Source: Didymodactylos carnosus (taxonomy: Eukaryota > Rotifera > Eurotatoria > Philodinida > Philodinidae). From it: a stretch of 64,000 bases of DNA. Positions within the stretch are counted from its first letter, which is position 1. Each line of letters begins with the position of its first letter. Location of the stretch: positions 1 through 64,000 of the forward strand of contig CAJNOQ010000183.1 of the NCBI GenBank assembly GCA_905250885.1, written 5' to 3'. Below the pieces are notes generated by a model. That model was given only the letters and a program-made list of their open reading frames with translations, made no database searches and had not been told where the DNA came from. Shown here one piece after another: positions 1 through 12,521 of the stretch. The translations under genes and the position numbers were made by a program.

Positions 1-1543
1 GTACGTTGTATCTTTAATGATGTGTATCTCTAACCTATCTGACTACTTTAATGTTTTGAGAATCTCACTTTGAAAAATCATCGGGATTTTCACCAAAAAA
101 CGAAAACCAACTAAAAATTTCGAAATACACATCATTCGACTCAGTTTTTAGCCCTGATTCTGAATGTGATATTTTTATTGCACAAAAGTTGAGTTCTGTT
201 AAAGAAAATCGAGAATTACAAGCAGAATTTCGACTTTTCCGCCTCTGATTTAGAAAAAATGAATTTTCTCAGCAGCAAAAGAGAATATTAAAAAAATGGT
301 GTTACACTTTTGTTGCTTGTGAGAAGGCAAATCGAATGTGATGTAAATTGAAACCATTATGAAACAAGCTTCAACTTTTTGATCTAACACGCCTATTAGA
401 ATTTTTCCGATATTCAATATACTCACATACTCAGCTTCTGCTTAGCAAAACCTTTTTTCGGTATCTTATCGGAGTCCAAAACTTGAGACAGATTTCTGGA
501 CTTCATGGTACTTCACGAAATCCAGGAGTCCCATGGAGTCCTGAAGTCCGCTTATTCCCTCGTGAGTCTACTTCCTTTGGACATATTGATTTGAGCAATT
601 GCTTTACGCTTTGGAAAAAATATTTAGAGAGCACTAGCTGTAACTACTGTGCCGATGTTTTTTAAGATTACTTAACTAACAATAAGCCAGACGACAGCTC
701 TCAGGAAATCCGATGCTGAGCCTAAATCGTCCAAACTAAAGATCTTGCTTCATCCCAACTTTTAAAGCAAACTTCGCGCACATATACCACCGGATACGCC
801 TTGAAGAGGTCTGCCGAATGTTATCATGTCAGGCTTTGTTTTCTGCTGTTATTAACGTACTAACGTAAGTAATAATATCGAAAAAGTTTTTTCAAAACAA
901 CTTGGACTTTTGACATCAAGCTAAAAATGAAAATATTAGTTTCATTGAAAATCGACACAGTTCTATCAAACGTGCTACATAGACTTTTTTCATTTGTGAC
1001 TTTATTTTATCTACTTCTTTTCCAGAGACAGAGGAATAGGTTAGAAGCTGTGGGGATTATTCACGCATATTATTTTCTACTTTTGCCTACTTAATTTTGA
1101 TACACCGGCATCAAAAGTGAATGTGAATAATTGGAGACGGATAGAAGTTAAGGCCTTGTTTCTCTGTAGTTTATCAAATATACCCTTGTATGATACGACG
1201 AAAAAGGGGTCAGAGATACGAAAGCTGTACTAATTATGTGATAAATACTCGAAGCGAGTCCTCAGGAGTCCCTTGAAAGTCCCTCAACTGACTGCTGGCA
1301 GGTTTCCGTGATAGAAGTCCCGTGGGAGTTTTGTCGGGAGTCTCCACAAAGAGACATCAATACTTATTTTTGCAATTCTCACAGGGGTCATGTGACACCT
1401 ATCGTATTCCTAAATGGTGCAGGCTAAGCAGAAGCTGAATATGTTTTTTGGTGAAAATCCCGATGATTTTTCAAAGTGAGATTCTCAAAACATCAAAGTA
1501 GTCAGATAGGTTAGAGATACACATCATTAAAGATACACCGTAC
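1..1543. mobile_element. Non-autonomous element with ~100-bp terminal inverted repeats
   Basis: Bases 1-103 reappear inverted at about 1441-1543; the right arm ends ...GATACACCGTAC and the left begins GTACGTTGTATC, with only a few mismatches over 100 bp. A second inverted pair (CAGCTTCTGCTTAGC at 432-446 and its complement at 1423-1438) touches the right arm but lies about 330 bp away from the left arm, so the left side has gained sequence or the right side lost it. The interior has no credible protein. It carries several copies of a GGAGTCC/TGAAGTCCGCTT motif (around 475-570 and 1255-1340), also seen just outside at 1565-1675. The element may continue to the left of the window. The family is not recognised; a MITE or foldback DNA transposon is likely. 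Confidence 0.75.
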
Positions 1544-1559
1544 AGAACTATAACAAAGT

Positions 1560-1680
1560 GTATTTTAAGGGACTCCGACAGACTTCATGGGATTTCAATG
1601 GACTGCATGGGACTTCAGGACTTCAGGGGACTTTGAAGTCCTGAAGTCCGCTTTCCCCCCTTGAGTAGACTCTTCTAGAC
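1560..1680. repeat. Degenerate GGACT/GAAGTCC-rich repeat
   Basis: This stretch repeats GACTTCATGGGA, GGACTTCAGG and GAAGTCCTGAAGTCCGCTT-like words, and it matches 500-575 in the neighbouring element (both carry CTGAAGTCCGCTT followed by CCCT and GAGT.GACT). It looks like a short tandem or dispersed repeat flanking the 1-1543 element. No coding potential is seen. Confidence 0.5.
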
Positions 1681-1689
1681 TTCAAAATA

Positions 1690-4590
1690 TTAAATTTATG
1701 TTCTGTTGCATATTCCTTGTTTCCTTCAGATGTGCCAAATATTTCTTCGAAGAAAAAATAGTTTATATGAATCAAGCTGCTTCCGGATCTGACATGATTC
1801 AGCATATAGCAGTAAGGGCACGCGAATTTTTAAGTAAATTCTAGTTTTTCTAAAAGTCGTAGTAAACCTAATCTCTGTCAGTTTCATTTTGAAAGAAACA
1901 TATTTTTTATTGATATGCACATGTATTTAAAAAAAGAAGCAATAGTCATTACTTTAATTCCTCTAAATTTGAGTCATATCTATATAAGTAGTCGATACTT
2001 TACTCCCGAATTCAAAATAATCGTAAATCGTTCAATTACAGTCAAAAATGGTGAGTATAATCTTTTTCCTTTACTTCTACTATTGGAAAAAAAGTATGAC
2101 AGGATGCATGCAGTCACAAGTAGTATTGTAGCCACGAGGTGGGCGTCGCTCCTCTACAAGATGTTACTGCCCATCTATTAGAACTTTTATAACTGACGTC
2201 ACATTGGAACCTCGATTCGGACTAAACATGAGCAAAAAGTCAATGCGGCCAAGTAATTAGTTCCAACTGTCTATTTCATGACTGAGTAGACGCAGATATT
2301 TTTGAATAACTGGAGAACACGATAGGGATTTCCGGTTTTCACCACTCGGATGGAAAACGTGAGGGTATGTTTTCATCAAAAGTACATTTCAAAACTCTGC
2401 CCTTAAGTAGGTTTCTAGAGAGTCTCTGAAAAACTAGTTTGGAGCTCCAACATATGAAAGGACAACATTTTGGTGTTTTCATACGTACATAGTACCAGAC
2501 GTTCTCTTCAAAATGAGACTTTGGTTTTCAACAGCTTAAGCGAATGAGGCAGTAGGTTTTCTGAGAGCCTTGATCTCGTTATCCTGATCAAAAATCTTAA
2601 AAATCTAGATCACATATATAGAGTTTCTAGAAACCGTTTTAAAGAAAAAGGTTTCTCTTGGATTTTTCAATAGCAAAGTTATGCTGACTACTCAATTGTG
2701 AGATCGATAATGGTGTTTCTTGTTTCGTTTTATTTTGCTGTCTAGATAATACTATTTGTTATTACTGGCAAATAAGCAATTGATATTCATTTTGACAAAT
2801 TTGATTTAACGTTGAGATCAACGTCACTGTTGAATTAAATTTTTACTTTAATTTTATTTAAGTTAATTTTAACTTTTAATATTTTAATACAAATTGATAG
2901 ATAGATTCACTCTCCACTGCAGAAAGTATGTACATTACTGGAAATTATTGTGAAGTTGTTTAGCTAATGAATAGATGTTTTCTAGCTCTCTCCAAACATA
3001 TTGACTTTATCTTATTTGTCAAAAGTGTTTTGTTCTGATTGTTTTAACAGACTCGGTATTTTGTTAAATGTTGGCAAAGGATGCGGTAGTTTTTGCTTCG
3101 ATCTCTAATATTAAATAAGTGTACGTATTGTTGATTAAATTCAACAATCTCAATTCTAACAATTGTCATCCTGTTCATCCTTCTTTCATCTTTTTGTTTC
3201 ATTGTCTATGATTCGTAACAATCGATATTTTTACTTGAAAGGTCGTGTGTGTTTGAGATGGATGAGAATGATTATATGGAGATATCACCTTCACAATGAA
3301 TGATATTTTGTTGTATCAAGTTATGATTTCATTGTCTTTTGTGGATTAAACATATGTTAAATATAATACAATATATGAGCGGAAGATCTAAAACACTAAA
3401 AGTATATGCATGTGATTGACAGTATGATCTAAAGAAGAATATGTTAGAAAAAACAGCTGAAAAAATAAATAGATATTGATGATTGAGAAAGTCTATTTTG
3501 AAAATATGTTGAGAGGGAAAATGTCGACAATTGGCATATTACATACACGCAAACACTCTATTTCCTACTAAATGAAACCAAAAATGTTAGTTAATCAGCA
3601 CAAATATTGATCATTTCTCTTTTTTATTAGTCATTTTTTTTTCTTCTTTATGTTGAACATGAGCAGTTTTCACTGATTTTTCATCGATATGTTTAGATGT
3701 GCGCAAATACGAAACGTACCGACAATATTTAGTCAATCATAAATACATTAGTAGCATACTGTGTATTGGTAGGTAACCTGATCTATTCTTGTTGCCTATC
3801 GTTTCAGACAGTAAATGAAGATCAAATAAATGTGTTAATAAGTATGAAGTTGTCGGTTAGATTAATTGATGATGATGTTGATGGTCCGACAAGACATAGA
3901 GAGTGGAGAAACACATGTTGAGATGCGATGGGAGAATAGTTTATAGTTGATGCGATTTGATTATTACTTATATTTTCAAGGAAAAAAAATTATCTTTTGG
4001 TATCTACGGATAAAATGTTCAATGTATCGTTTATTCTGTTAACTTTCGTAGACAAAATTCTACGTACTTCCTATCGATTTCCTACTCAGATCCCAACATT
4101 CAGGATCCTATTATGATCCATTTAGGATCATCATAGTTTTTTAATAATCACCTAAGCGAAATCAGAATCCTTATAGGAAATTTATAGATTTCTCACTAGG
4201 GTTAAGGCTAGTCTTTCCCCTATTTCGAAAAAGTTTTGGATTTTGAACTGAACATATCCTAATGCAGAGAAAAGTCTGGGCTACAAAATGAGGCTACTCT
4301 CAGCATTCCACGACTTTCCTTGAAAAGGTTATAAATTTTTTATGTTTTTCTTTCAAAGTCTGAAAAAACTCAATTTTGTAGATTCATAAACTTTTCTTTC
4401 TTTTTCTGTATATTCAAAATTTTTTCTTACATATAGTCTAATTGAAGAAAGTGTTCTCTTCACAATGAGACAATTCTCTTACAAAATTTTGCGATAATTT
4501 TTCGTGGAGATATAAACGTCGCCGCAAATGTCATCAAGAAAACAACCTATGTACAAAAAGTGTTTTTCTTACTATGTTTTTTCTTTCCAG
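1690..4590. other. No gene seen; AT-rich intergenic
   Basis: I see no conserved protein in any frame. Near 4080-4201 is a segment of repeated AGGATC/GATCC words that ends in CACTAGGG, the same terminus as the element at 35.03-35.6 kb, so a decayed copy of that family may lie here. The rest is ordinary AT-rich DNA. Confidence 0.5.
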
Positions 4591-4599
4591 TCACATACC

Positions 4600-4885
4600 A
4601 CCCTTCGACAACTTGATCCAATCGACTTCAAAATTTTATCATAACTACTAGGCATTATTACCCAGGTGTAGGTTTTATTTTCGTTCTATTATCTTTTCCT
4701 TTCGAGTTATAGGAATTTTAAGATTGAAAAATCTGAACTCTAAGATGTTTTGCAGTGTTTTTGCTATAACTGGGAAAGAAAAGATGATAGAACGGAATAA
4801 AACCTACACCTGGGCAATATTGCCTAGTATTTATGATAAAATTTTGAAGTCGATTAGATCAAATTATCGGGAGGTCGTAATGGAA
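4600..4885. mobile_element. Foldback (MITE-like) element, ~285 bp
   Basis: Bases 4600-4710 and 4765-4880 are imperfect inverted copies. Both arms carry AATCGACTTCAAAATTTTAT and CCCAGGTGTAGGTTTTATT with scattered mismatches, and they leave a loop of only about 50 bp. Nearly the whole element would fold into one hairpin. The open frame across it (4724-5017) is incidental. Confidence 0.8.
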
Positions 4886-5807
4886 CGATATCAAAAACCG
4901 AGTTTTCTAGAAAACTCGAGAACCTTGATAACCAGAGACTTGCGACAAAAACGAAAAAATGATCAATTGGGTTTTCGATTAGTCCTGGATGAATGTAGAA
5001 GACTTTGTCATTTTTAGTTTATGCTTGACAATATTTCTGCGGAAAGCCCCAAAATGGAGGAGGAATACCCTTAATAGAAAATTATATAATGACAATAGAG
5101 TGCATCCGGTTGCTACCGACTCTCAACTGCTTTAAAATTTCTAGGCACATGTAACGTGGAATAATCTACTTGCTTTTCATTCAAAGTTCACTGTACAGTA
5201 TATTCAGTAGTTTAAAACTGGTTTTTCTAATTAAGCAATTAATTTCTTATTTCGAAGAGAAAATAGAATCTGTTCCAAATTAAAAATATGAAATGTTATA
5301 TCAATAGAGCAATCTTTTGCATACATCAAATTCCCTGTTGATTTGATCACTCGAATGATTACGACGATAATGATGATATACATTCGTGAATGGAAGGAGG
5401 AGAAAATGTGATGTTGATTTTATAAACAAATTTATCATTGGCAGAACAGAACATAATAGAACTGTTGAACTCCTGAAAATATAGACTAGAATTGATATGA
5501 ATACGATCAACATTGGAATATCTCTTGAAATAATAACAAACAAAAATTGACTCTTTACATAGCAAGCAAATATCATCATTGATTGATTTTTTTTTGTTTT
5601 CTATATTCGTAAAGTATTACCTCTATTCTCACGATATTCAAAGTAAAATATTTCAAATTTTTTCATCAGAATGCTTGCCCACTTCTTTTAGTGCAGCTAA
5701 ACAGATGATATGGATACTTCAATCGCAAAAGATCTGTAGAAAATTGTCCATTTTTATGCTAGTTTTTGATGGACGAGATACACAACCCGATAGGTGGTAA
5801 CGACCAG

Positions 5808-6152
5808 AGATGGACAAAACGATCTAGATAAGAAGAGGCAACACGAAACGAATTTTTCTAATCGTTTGATGAGATGAGACAAAATTCATTCTTTCTTAGC
5901 ACATCGTTTGAAACTAATGACATCTCAAAAATTGATTACAGAGATATAACGAGACTTTTATTTCTTTTTTGTATTTTTAATGTCATAAGTGTCAAATAGA
6001 TAGACGAAAATGGAATGACAACAATTTATTTTCTTTACACGAGAAGAGACAAGACGAACTATCTTTTAAAACTTTTTCCGATACGAGAATTTAATGAGAT
6101 ACAACAAGATAAGATCAACCAGAAATCTCGTTTCGCTCATCTCTAGTAACCA
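5808..6152. mobile_element. MITE with ~20-bp TIRs (AGAGATGGACAAAACGA type)
   Basis: The left end reads ACCAGAGATGGACAAAACGA and the right end reads TCGTTTCGCTCATCTCTAGT, whose complement matches the left end closely. The interior is short and non-coding, with GAGAYNAGACAARAYGA-like words. The same AGAGATGG terminus occurs at 8743 and inverted near 46003, so it is a dispersed family here. Confidence 0.65.
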
Positions 6153-7284
6153 AACATAAACTAACCTATCTATCAGATTAGATTTTGTTTCGTTTATTGT
6201 TTTAAAGTGATACGATAAACCGTATTCGATCTTACGTGAATGCAGATCACTACTAGATATATTCTTAAAAACAAGACGTTTGTCTTTGGTTATAGATAAA
6301 TTAATTAAAATAATTTAAGTCAAGACGTTTACATAAGAATTAATTTATCTACCAAAAATTGATTTTATGGTTGATTGATAATTGTCTTGTTAAAAAGTAT
6401 TATTCAATCGAACGAAAGAAGAGTTAATTTATTAGTGAAGAACAAACTGCCTTTGGCCGTCAGTGTCATTATTTAATTTAACAAGTTTTCTTTCAAATAA
6501 TAACTGGTTAGTACTTCAATATGGATATAAACAAACATTTAGATATTTTCTCTTTTACCAATTTCAAATAGATATCATCCTACTTGAGTATTAAGTTAAA
6601 AATGAATTGAATATAAAACAGCTAACTCTGAATCCTTGCTGATGTGTCTATCTTAAAATGTTCCAGTAAGGCTTAAGTTTTTAAATAAAAATATATCGTG
6701 CATTGATAGTGTTTCTATCTTGCAATTAAACTTTTTTTTACTATTCATCTATAGGGATTCGTATTTACTTATCGATTGTTGCGTTACTCTGATTCATACA
6801 TTGAGAAATAAGACAACAATTTTGCTCTCTCAATTTTTATTACTAAAGATTATTTGCTTTTCACTAGAAAAAAAAAGGGAAAAAGGTGGGACAAAATAAT
6901 TGAGATATACATTCATACATATTGCGAACGTGAGAAAGAAGAGAAGGGTACTTTTGTTATATTGTTATTCTTTTTGAAGTATTTTTCCTCTTCATACTGA
7001 TGAGAATTGAAACTATTCATACCATTACAAGTGGTTCATCGCGATATTTTTTTGTAAAGTTAAAGGTTTTTCAAGTTTTTTGTCAACAGTATATAGTTCA
7101 TGAAATTTAGTTTCACATTTTACTTAACAGAGGGAAATACAGAGAAAGGACAAATTCAATGGATTATGATAGAATATCTATTTGTTAAATTTAAAAACTA
7201 CTTAAAATTTCAAACAGAAAGTATAGAAAAAGACGTATGAAACGCTGTGAATGAGGATTTGTTGTTGTTGTTGTTTTTGTCATC

Positions 7285-7525
7285 AGACCTACTCAGATAA
7301 TTCAGCACGTCCCGTAAACGGTCGTAAAAACGATTTACGACGTCGTAATCCTATGCTCCGTTAGACTGCCGCCTTAAACGAGGGTATGGTCATAAACAGT
7401 CTCGTAAAAGGTTGTTTACGGCTGTAGTGTTACGAAACATAGGATTGGCGAAATTACATCAAATTACGGACATTTACGGCATGTTAAGTTACAGTATACG
7501 GTCATAATTCGCCGTATATGGCCAT
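7285..7525. mobile_element. GC-richer CGTAAA-repeat element
   Basis: A block clearly less AT-rich than its surroundings is built from repeats of CGTAAA and TTTACG (for example GTAAACGGTCGTAAAAACGA and GTTTACGGC). It contains inverted partial copies of CATAGGATT (7345-7360 as AATCCTATG and 7438-7446). It is probably a short palindromic transposable element. No coding potential. Confidence 0.5.
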
Positions 7526-8190
7526 TTGGTCGTTGTAACCAATGACTTGGGTACATACATTCATTAATAGAAACTTCGAGGCCATACTTATAGAGTTCGT
7601 AGAAAGAATTACTGTGTTGTTGTTTTTGCTACCGCTACGAAATAGATCGAGCTCGTTTTTCAACATATTTGTCACGCCTAATTTTTTTAAACAGAGTAAA
7701 TCAAAATAACAAAATGGCATTGTAAAAATGTAGTTTTACTGATTTATTATCATATATCTGACCGTTAAAAACCAATGAGTGACACATTTTTATGATGGAT
7801 TTTTGACTATATATATGTATATATATTTTTATAGCCTTTTAGGTATAATTCTACATAACAAAGAGACAATTAAAACCTATCAGTTTCAATTAATATATAT
7901 GTGTATATTTTTTTCTCATATGTTACAGACTATAAATCGATAGAAACAGTTGTTCAAAAGTGTAAAAAAATATTGCTCATAGAATAGGTTGAATTGACTA
8001 GAATAAGTCGATTAGAATACTATTAAAACCTATCCGTCATAAAGAGAAATAAATAATATTTTTTTCTGACAGAGAACAAATCGCTTGTTTCACTGTTCTT
8101 ACATACTATATCGAACTAATCACAATCACCTGTATTTAGTAAATCAGTTTTAGTTTAGCCTTCTATTTCGGTGCATACATCATGGCATAT

Positions 8191-8230
<40 letters not shown>
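8191..8230. repeat. (AC)n-(AT)n microsatellite
   Basis: About twelve AC units run directly into about nine AT units. Confidence 0.95.
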
Positions 8231-9722
8231 CTATGTATATAGGGAGGAGCACACGTCAAGATAGATGCAAACACATTTTGTCAAATCCAATCATCTCTTT
8301 CTCATTCTGTTCTCTGTTATCATTAATATTCTATCTTTATTTATTGCAGTAGAGAAAAGATACCACTGTGTGTTGTGAGACATAGGCACATTTTTTTTAA
8401 AGACAGATTAATATTATTTGTAACCAAGATGTTTCAGTTTTTGACGTCTCAAATGATGATGATTGAACTTTGTCAGATGATTTCATTAAGAACAATCATT
8501 TATCAAAAAAAGAAAAATTATTGAAAAAACAATTGTCTTGCCTGTTGTTTGAAGGATTTATCATTAAAAATAGTGCTAAATTTGGAAAATATATAACATT
8601 ATACATCTCCTTACTTCTTCATACGACAGATTATTGGACAAATAACTATCACATTTTGTATTAAGTGCTAATTATTTTAGTTTAACTCTTAGCATTGTCG
8701 CCTACTCCATTACCACGTTGAGACGTTATTTCTAATATTTCCAGAGATGGACAAATGTACAGTTTTCTAAGCACGAAGACAAAGTTTTAGAGAAACAGAA
8801 GAACTTGAGAACTTCTTATATAACTGTCTAATATTAAAATATTTTTGAGCACGTTGATTTTTTTACAACGCTTTTGTTTAGCATCTGTACCAGGAAAAAT
8901 GTTTTTTTTCAATATTTGAGTATGTTTTTAACTAATCATGAGAAAAAATCCCCGACAACTATTGCAGATTTTTTACTTATCCGTCTTTGGGTATCTCTGA
9001 TACATTAGAGATCGTTTCTATCAATAAATAATTTAAAAAAAGATCAGTAAATATGTAGTAAATCATTATTTAGTCGTGTGTGTTCGAATTTACTAGTAAA
9101 CATAGTGAATAATTAAGACTATATCCAACTTCTTATCGTATGAGCATGATTTTTGTTTATGATGTAGAAATCTGATTGAGTACAATATTTGTTTGTCTTA
9201 GAAATGCGATAACAGTGATAATCATTTTTATGCTTAATTGAAGATAGTATAGATACATTTTATAAAGATAAACAGGTTGTTTTTGTTCAATTCTAATGAG
9301 TAACGTCATAAAAATCGAAAACGTGTTTTTTTCTTAGATTCTCAATGTATATGTATATCTTACGAATTATTATTGAGAAATTACATTTTTTGATCGGTAA
9401 CAACTTCTTCTCTCAATTTTTAATTGTTATTAACGTTAGCTAACATAATTTATTATTAATCTGTTCGTTGCTGACATAAGAAATCAAGTACATATACACT
9501 TTTTCAAGAAAATAATAGCCTATATTGTGTATGTATATGGATGGCATCAAGAATTCAAAATTGTGCAAACAAGAAAAATTTTTTTTGTTATTATTATTTT
9601 TTCATTTGCCACGGTAATCAAAAGTCAAGTATAGACAGCATCGACAAAGATCGTCTTTCTCTCTCTTCCGATATGTTTAACAACCTAAAATCACAATTGT
9701 GTTTGTGCATAGAATCGATATT

Positions 9723-9742
9723 ATTGTTGTTGTTGTTGTTGT
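9723..9742. repeat. (TTG)n microsatellite
   Basis: About seven TTG units in tandem; a shorter TTG run lies at 7259-7277. Confidence 0.9.
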
Positions 9743-10910
9743 TCTATTTAAGAAATAGTATGACATTAGTCATGCAGGTTGATTACAAAGATAATCATCA
9801 AAACTTTAAATTATGTTTCTTTTTTGATCAATTTCATACTTAGACATTGATTTTCTCACATGATACTGTCTATATTTCATGTACATGTGTCATGTAACAT
9901 CTTTAGGGATACGCCAACAAAAGTTTTGATTTTCTATATGTGATATAGAAAGTCTCAAATGCTTCTCTAAGAAAACAGTTTAGTTTATCGAAAAATTCAA
10001 ATGATATTCAAGTGTTCGTTGATATTAAATGGAATATCTATTCTTTCACTAGTAATCTGTTGACAGATTTATCGACAGAACATTACATTTCTTAGTATGT
10101 GCATACTTTCTCATAGATCACTTTTTCTATTTCATTTATATAAACTCCGGATGTGTTATGTGTATGAGACAAGCTTTTTTTTTTCGTTGATTTTATATCG
10201 TTTTTTAAATTAGGCGTATATTTCTGTCAGTCAGTTAATTGATCTGTGTTAATCGCTAATATTTTTCTTTAGGCATCATTTATTAACAGTTTGCGAATTT
10301 AATATGAATAAGGATATAATCGTGCCTAAATACTGATGAAAATTAATTAAATGAATATCATTCACAGTAAAACAAACACATGTTCATCAACCTTTCAGAA
10401 ATCTCGAAAACCAAAGAAATATGAATTGTTTATTTGTCCTATTTAGAGAATTGGTATTTAATTCTTCACGAGTTCTTTCCACATTTTAGAAAACTTGTAT
10501 AAAATCTCTGAAAAACCTAAGCTAAGAAGTCAATATCATTTTTTTGAAAAGCTCAAGGTCGCATTTTGAGCTCTTTAGAGATCTTTTATACCAAAATAAA
10601 CGAAAAAGTTTCTTTTTACAGTATACTGTTTTAGTAAATAAAAAAAAAACGTTCGCACGCCTAACTCTCTTAAAATTTTTACTCCGAATTTAAAGAGTCT
10701 ATAACTCGTACTTCACTCCGACTTATGAAAAAAGTTGAATTTTAGTGCGCTTACCACCTGCTCTGAAAGCCTCGAGAGAGCTCTATTCAAATTGCATACA
10801 AAAAGTTAGCGAAACGTCTTCTCTATTACTATGTATAACAAATAATGGTTACGGGACGCCTTAGAATCTGTTTTATTTTTCCTAATTTTACACATGTACA
10901 ACGATGTGTA

Positions 10911-10968
<58 letters not shown>
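10911..10968. repeat. (TC)n-(TA)n microsatellite
   Basis: About twelve TC units are followed by about seventeen TA units. Confidence 0.95.
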
Positions 10969-10969
<1 letters not shown>

Positions 10970-12502
10970 CTTTTTAGCGTTCTATCAAAAAGAAAAAGAC
11001 AATGACGAATCACATGCTAAAGCGACAAAAAACAGAGTAGCCAATATAAACAATTGTGTAGCCTTATAAAAGTAAAATTGCCTCTGTCTTGTAAATATTA
11101 AGTGAAGAAATTATTTAGTTTTAATTTATATTCATATATTAGTAAATAATTGATAAAAAAGAATTTTTTTTAGATATACCTACTAGCTTAATAATAATTA
11201 ATAAAAGTAATTTCTATTATCTCTCTATATGAATGATATTCGTACTAATCAGCATTCTGTTTGTATAGACGCTTATAAATAACATACACACACACACTTA
11301 CACATACTGAATTAATTATTTTCTTAACATTAACTATTCCTAGGTCTATACTGAGGATAAAGAATTCATTTTTAATGGCATATAGACAATCTTCTATCAT
11401 TTCATAACTCTGAATGGATACAAAAAAAAATAAGAACATGTTTGTCAATGTAATTTATACACACTCTCTGTTCATGTGATCATATCAACACTATTGTTGA
11501 TTTTTGCTTATTTCTAAAATGAATTTTCTCGGGGCGGTATTTTTTGTGTTGCTTTTTTTTTTAAGGTAAAGAGACGAAGAGAAACAATCGAGCACTTAAC
11601 TAAATTTAAAAAATTTTTTAGATATATCTTGTATGGATAATATAAGTGCATTCAAAGAAAAGAAAATTGTTTCTAATTTTAGAAGTAATTATGAGATTTC
11701 ATTTGAAAATTTGCATCAGTTATAAAAACTTCTAGGAAAACTTTACTATAACTCGTTTATTATTGAACCGTTTAGAAATGTGTCAACTCATAGCAATGAA
11801 TAAACGTGTAAATTATACTTTCGTAGACATAACAGAATGTTAAACTTAATTTTGACAAAAATATGAGTAATGTGGAATATGATAATTGTACGTGATGATT
11901 ATAGTACATTAGTTTCTAACTGATCAAGATTTTCTGCTAAATTATCTACATTTGTCTTACTTTATTTTATACAGTTTTCTTTTTTGATGAAACAATTTTG
12001 CAGTAGAGTGAATATTTCTGATTTAAACATGATGTTTTTAAATCTCTAGCATATATTATCATTTTGCGAAGAGGTTCAAAACAGGAGAAAAAATCTATAC
12101 CATAACCGGGTGCATACCGAAATGTATATAAAGTGTTTTCAAAGGTTCAACTCTATAATAACGAGTTTTGCGGAGAAACTAATTCAGATAAAAAAATTAT
12201 AAAATAAATTTATGACGAAATCATGTATATTGACAAAAAATTTGATTTTTAGACGTATGCGAGAAATTCAAGAGACTGAAATCAGATGGACGACTTTATC
12301 CTATAATTCTAGAGTATAGGAAAAGAGTGGAAAGAATTGTAGTTGCTTATATATGAAGAAATACTTATCGAAGTGGTGGTATTTCAATTTAAAAAGTTAG
12401 TATTTATTATATACATACCACGTTTGTGCTCAAAAAAAATTGAATAAGTGAAACCGGTCTATAACAAAAGTATTGACTAAAAAATATTTGAGTATGTTGT
12501 TA

Positions 12503-12521
12503 CTCTCTCTCTCTCTCTCTC
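12503..12521. repeat. (CT)n microsatellite
   Basis: About nine CT units. A similar run occurs at 17338-17355. Confidence 0.9.

Noticed and set aside
9541-9843. 100-aa plus-strand open frame
   Set aside because: Built on a TTG microsatellite and AT-rich text, with no recognisable domain.
10845-11069. Open frame with (SL)n(YI)n
   Set aside because: A direct translation of the (TC)n(TA)n microsatellite.
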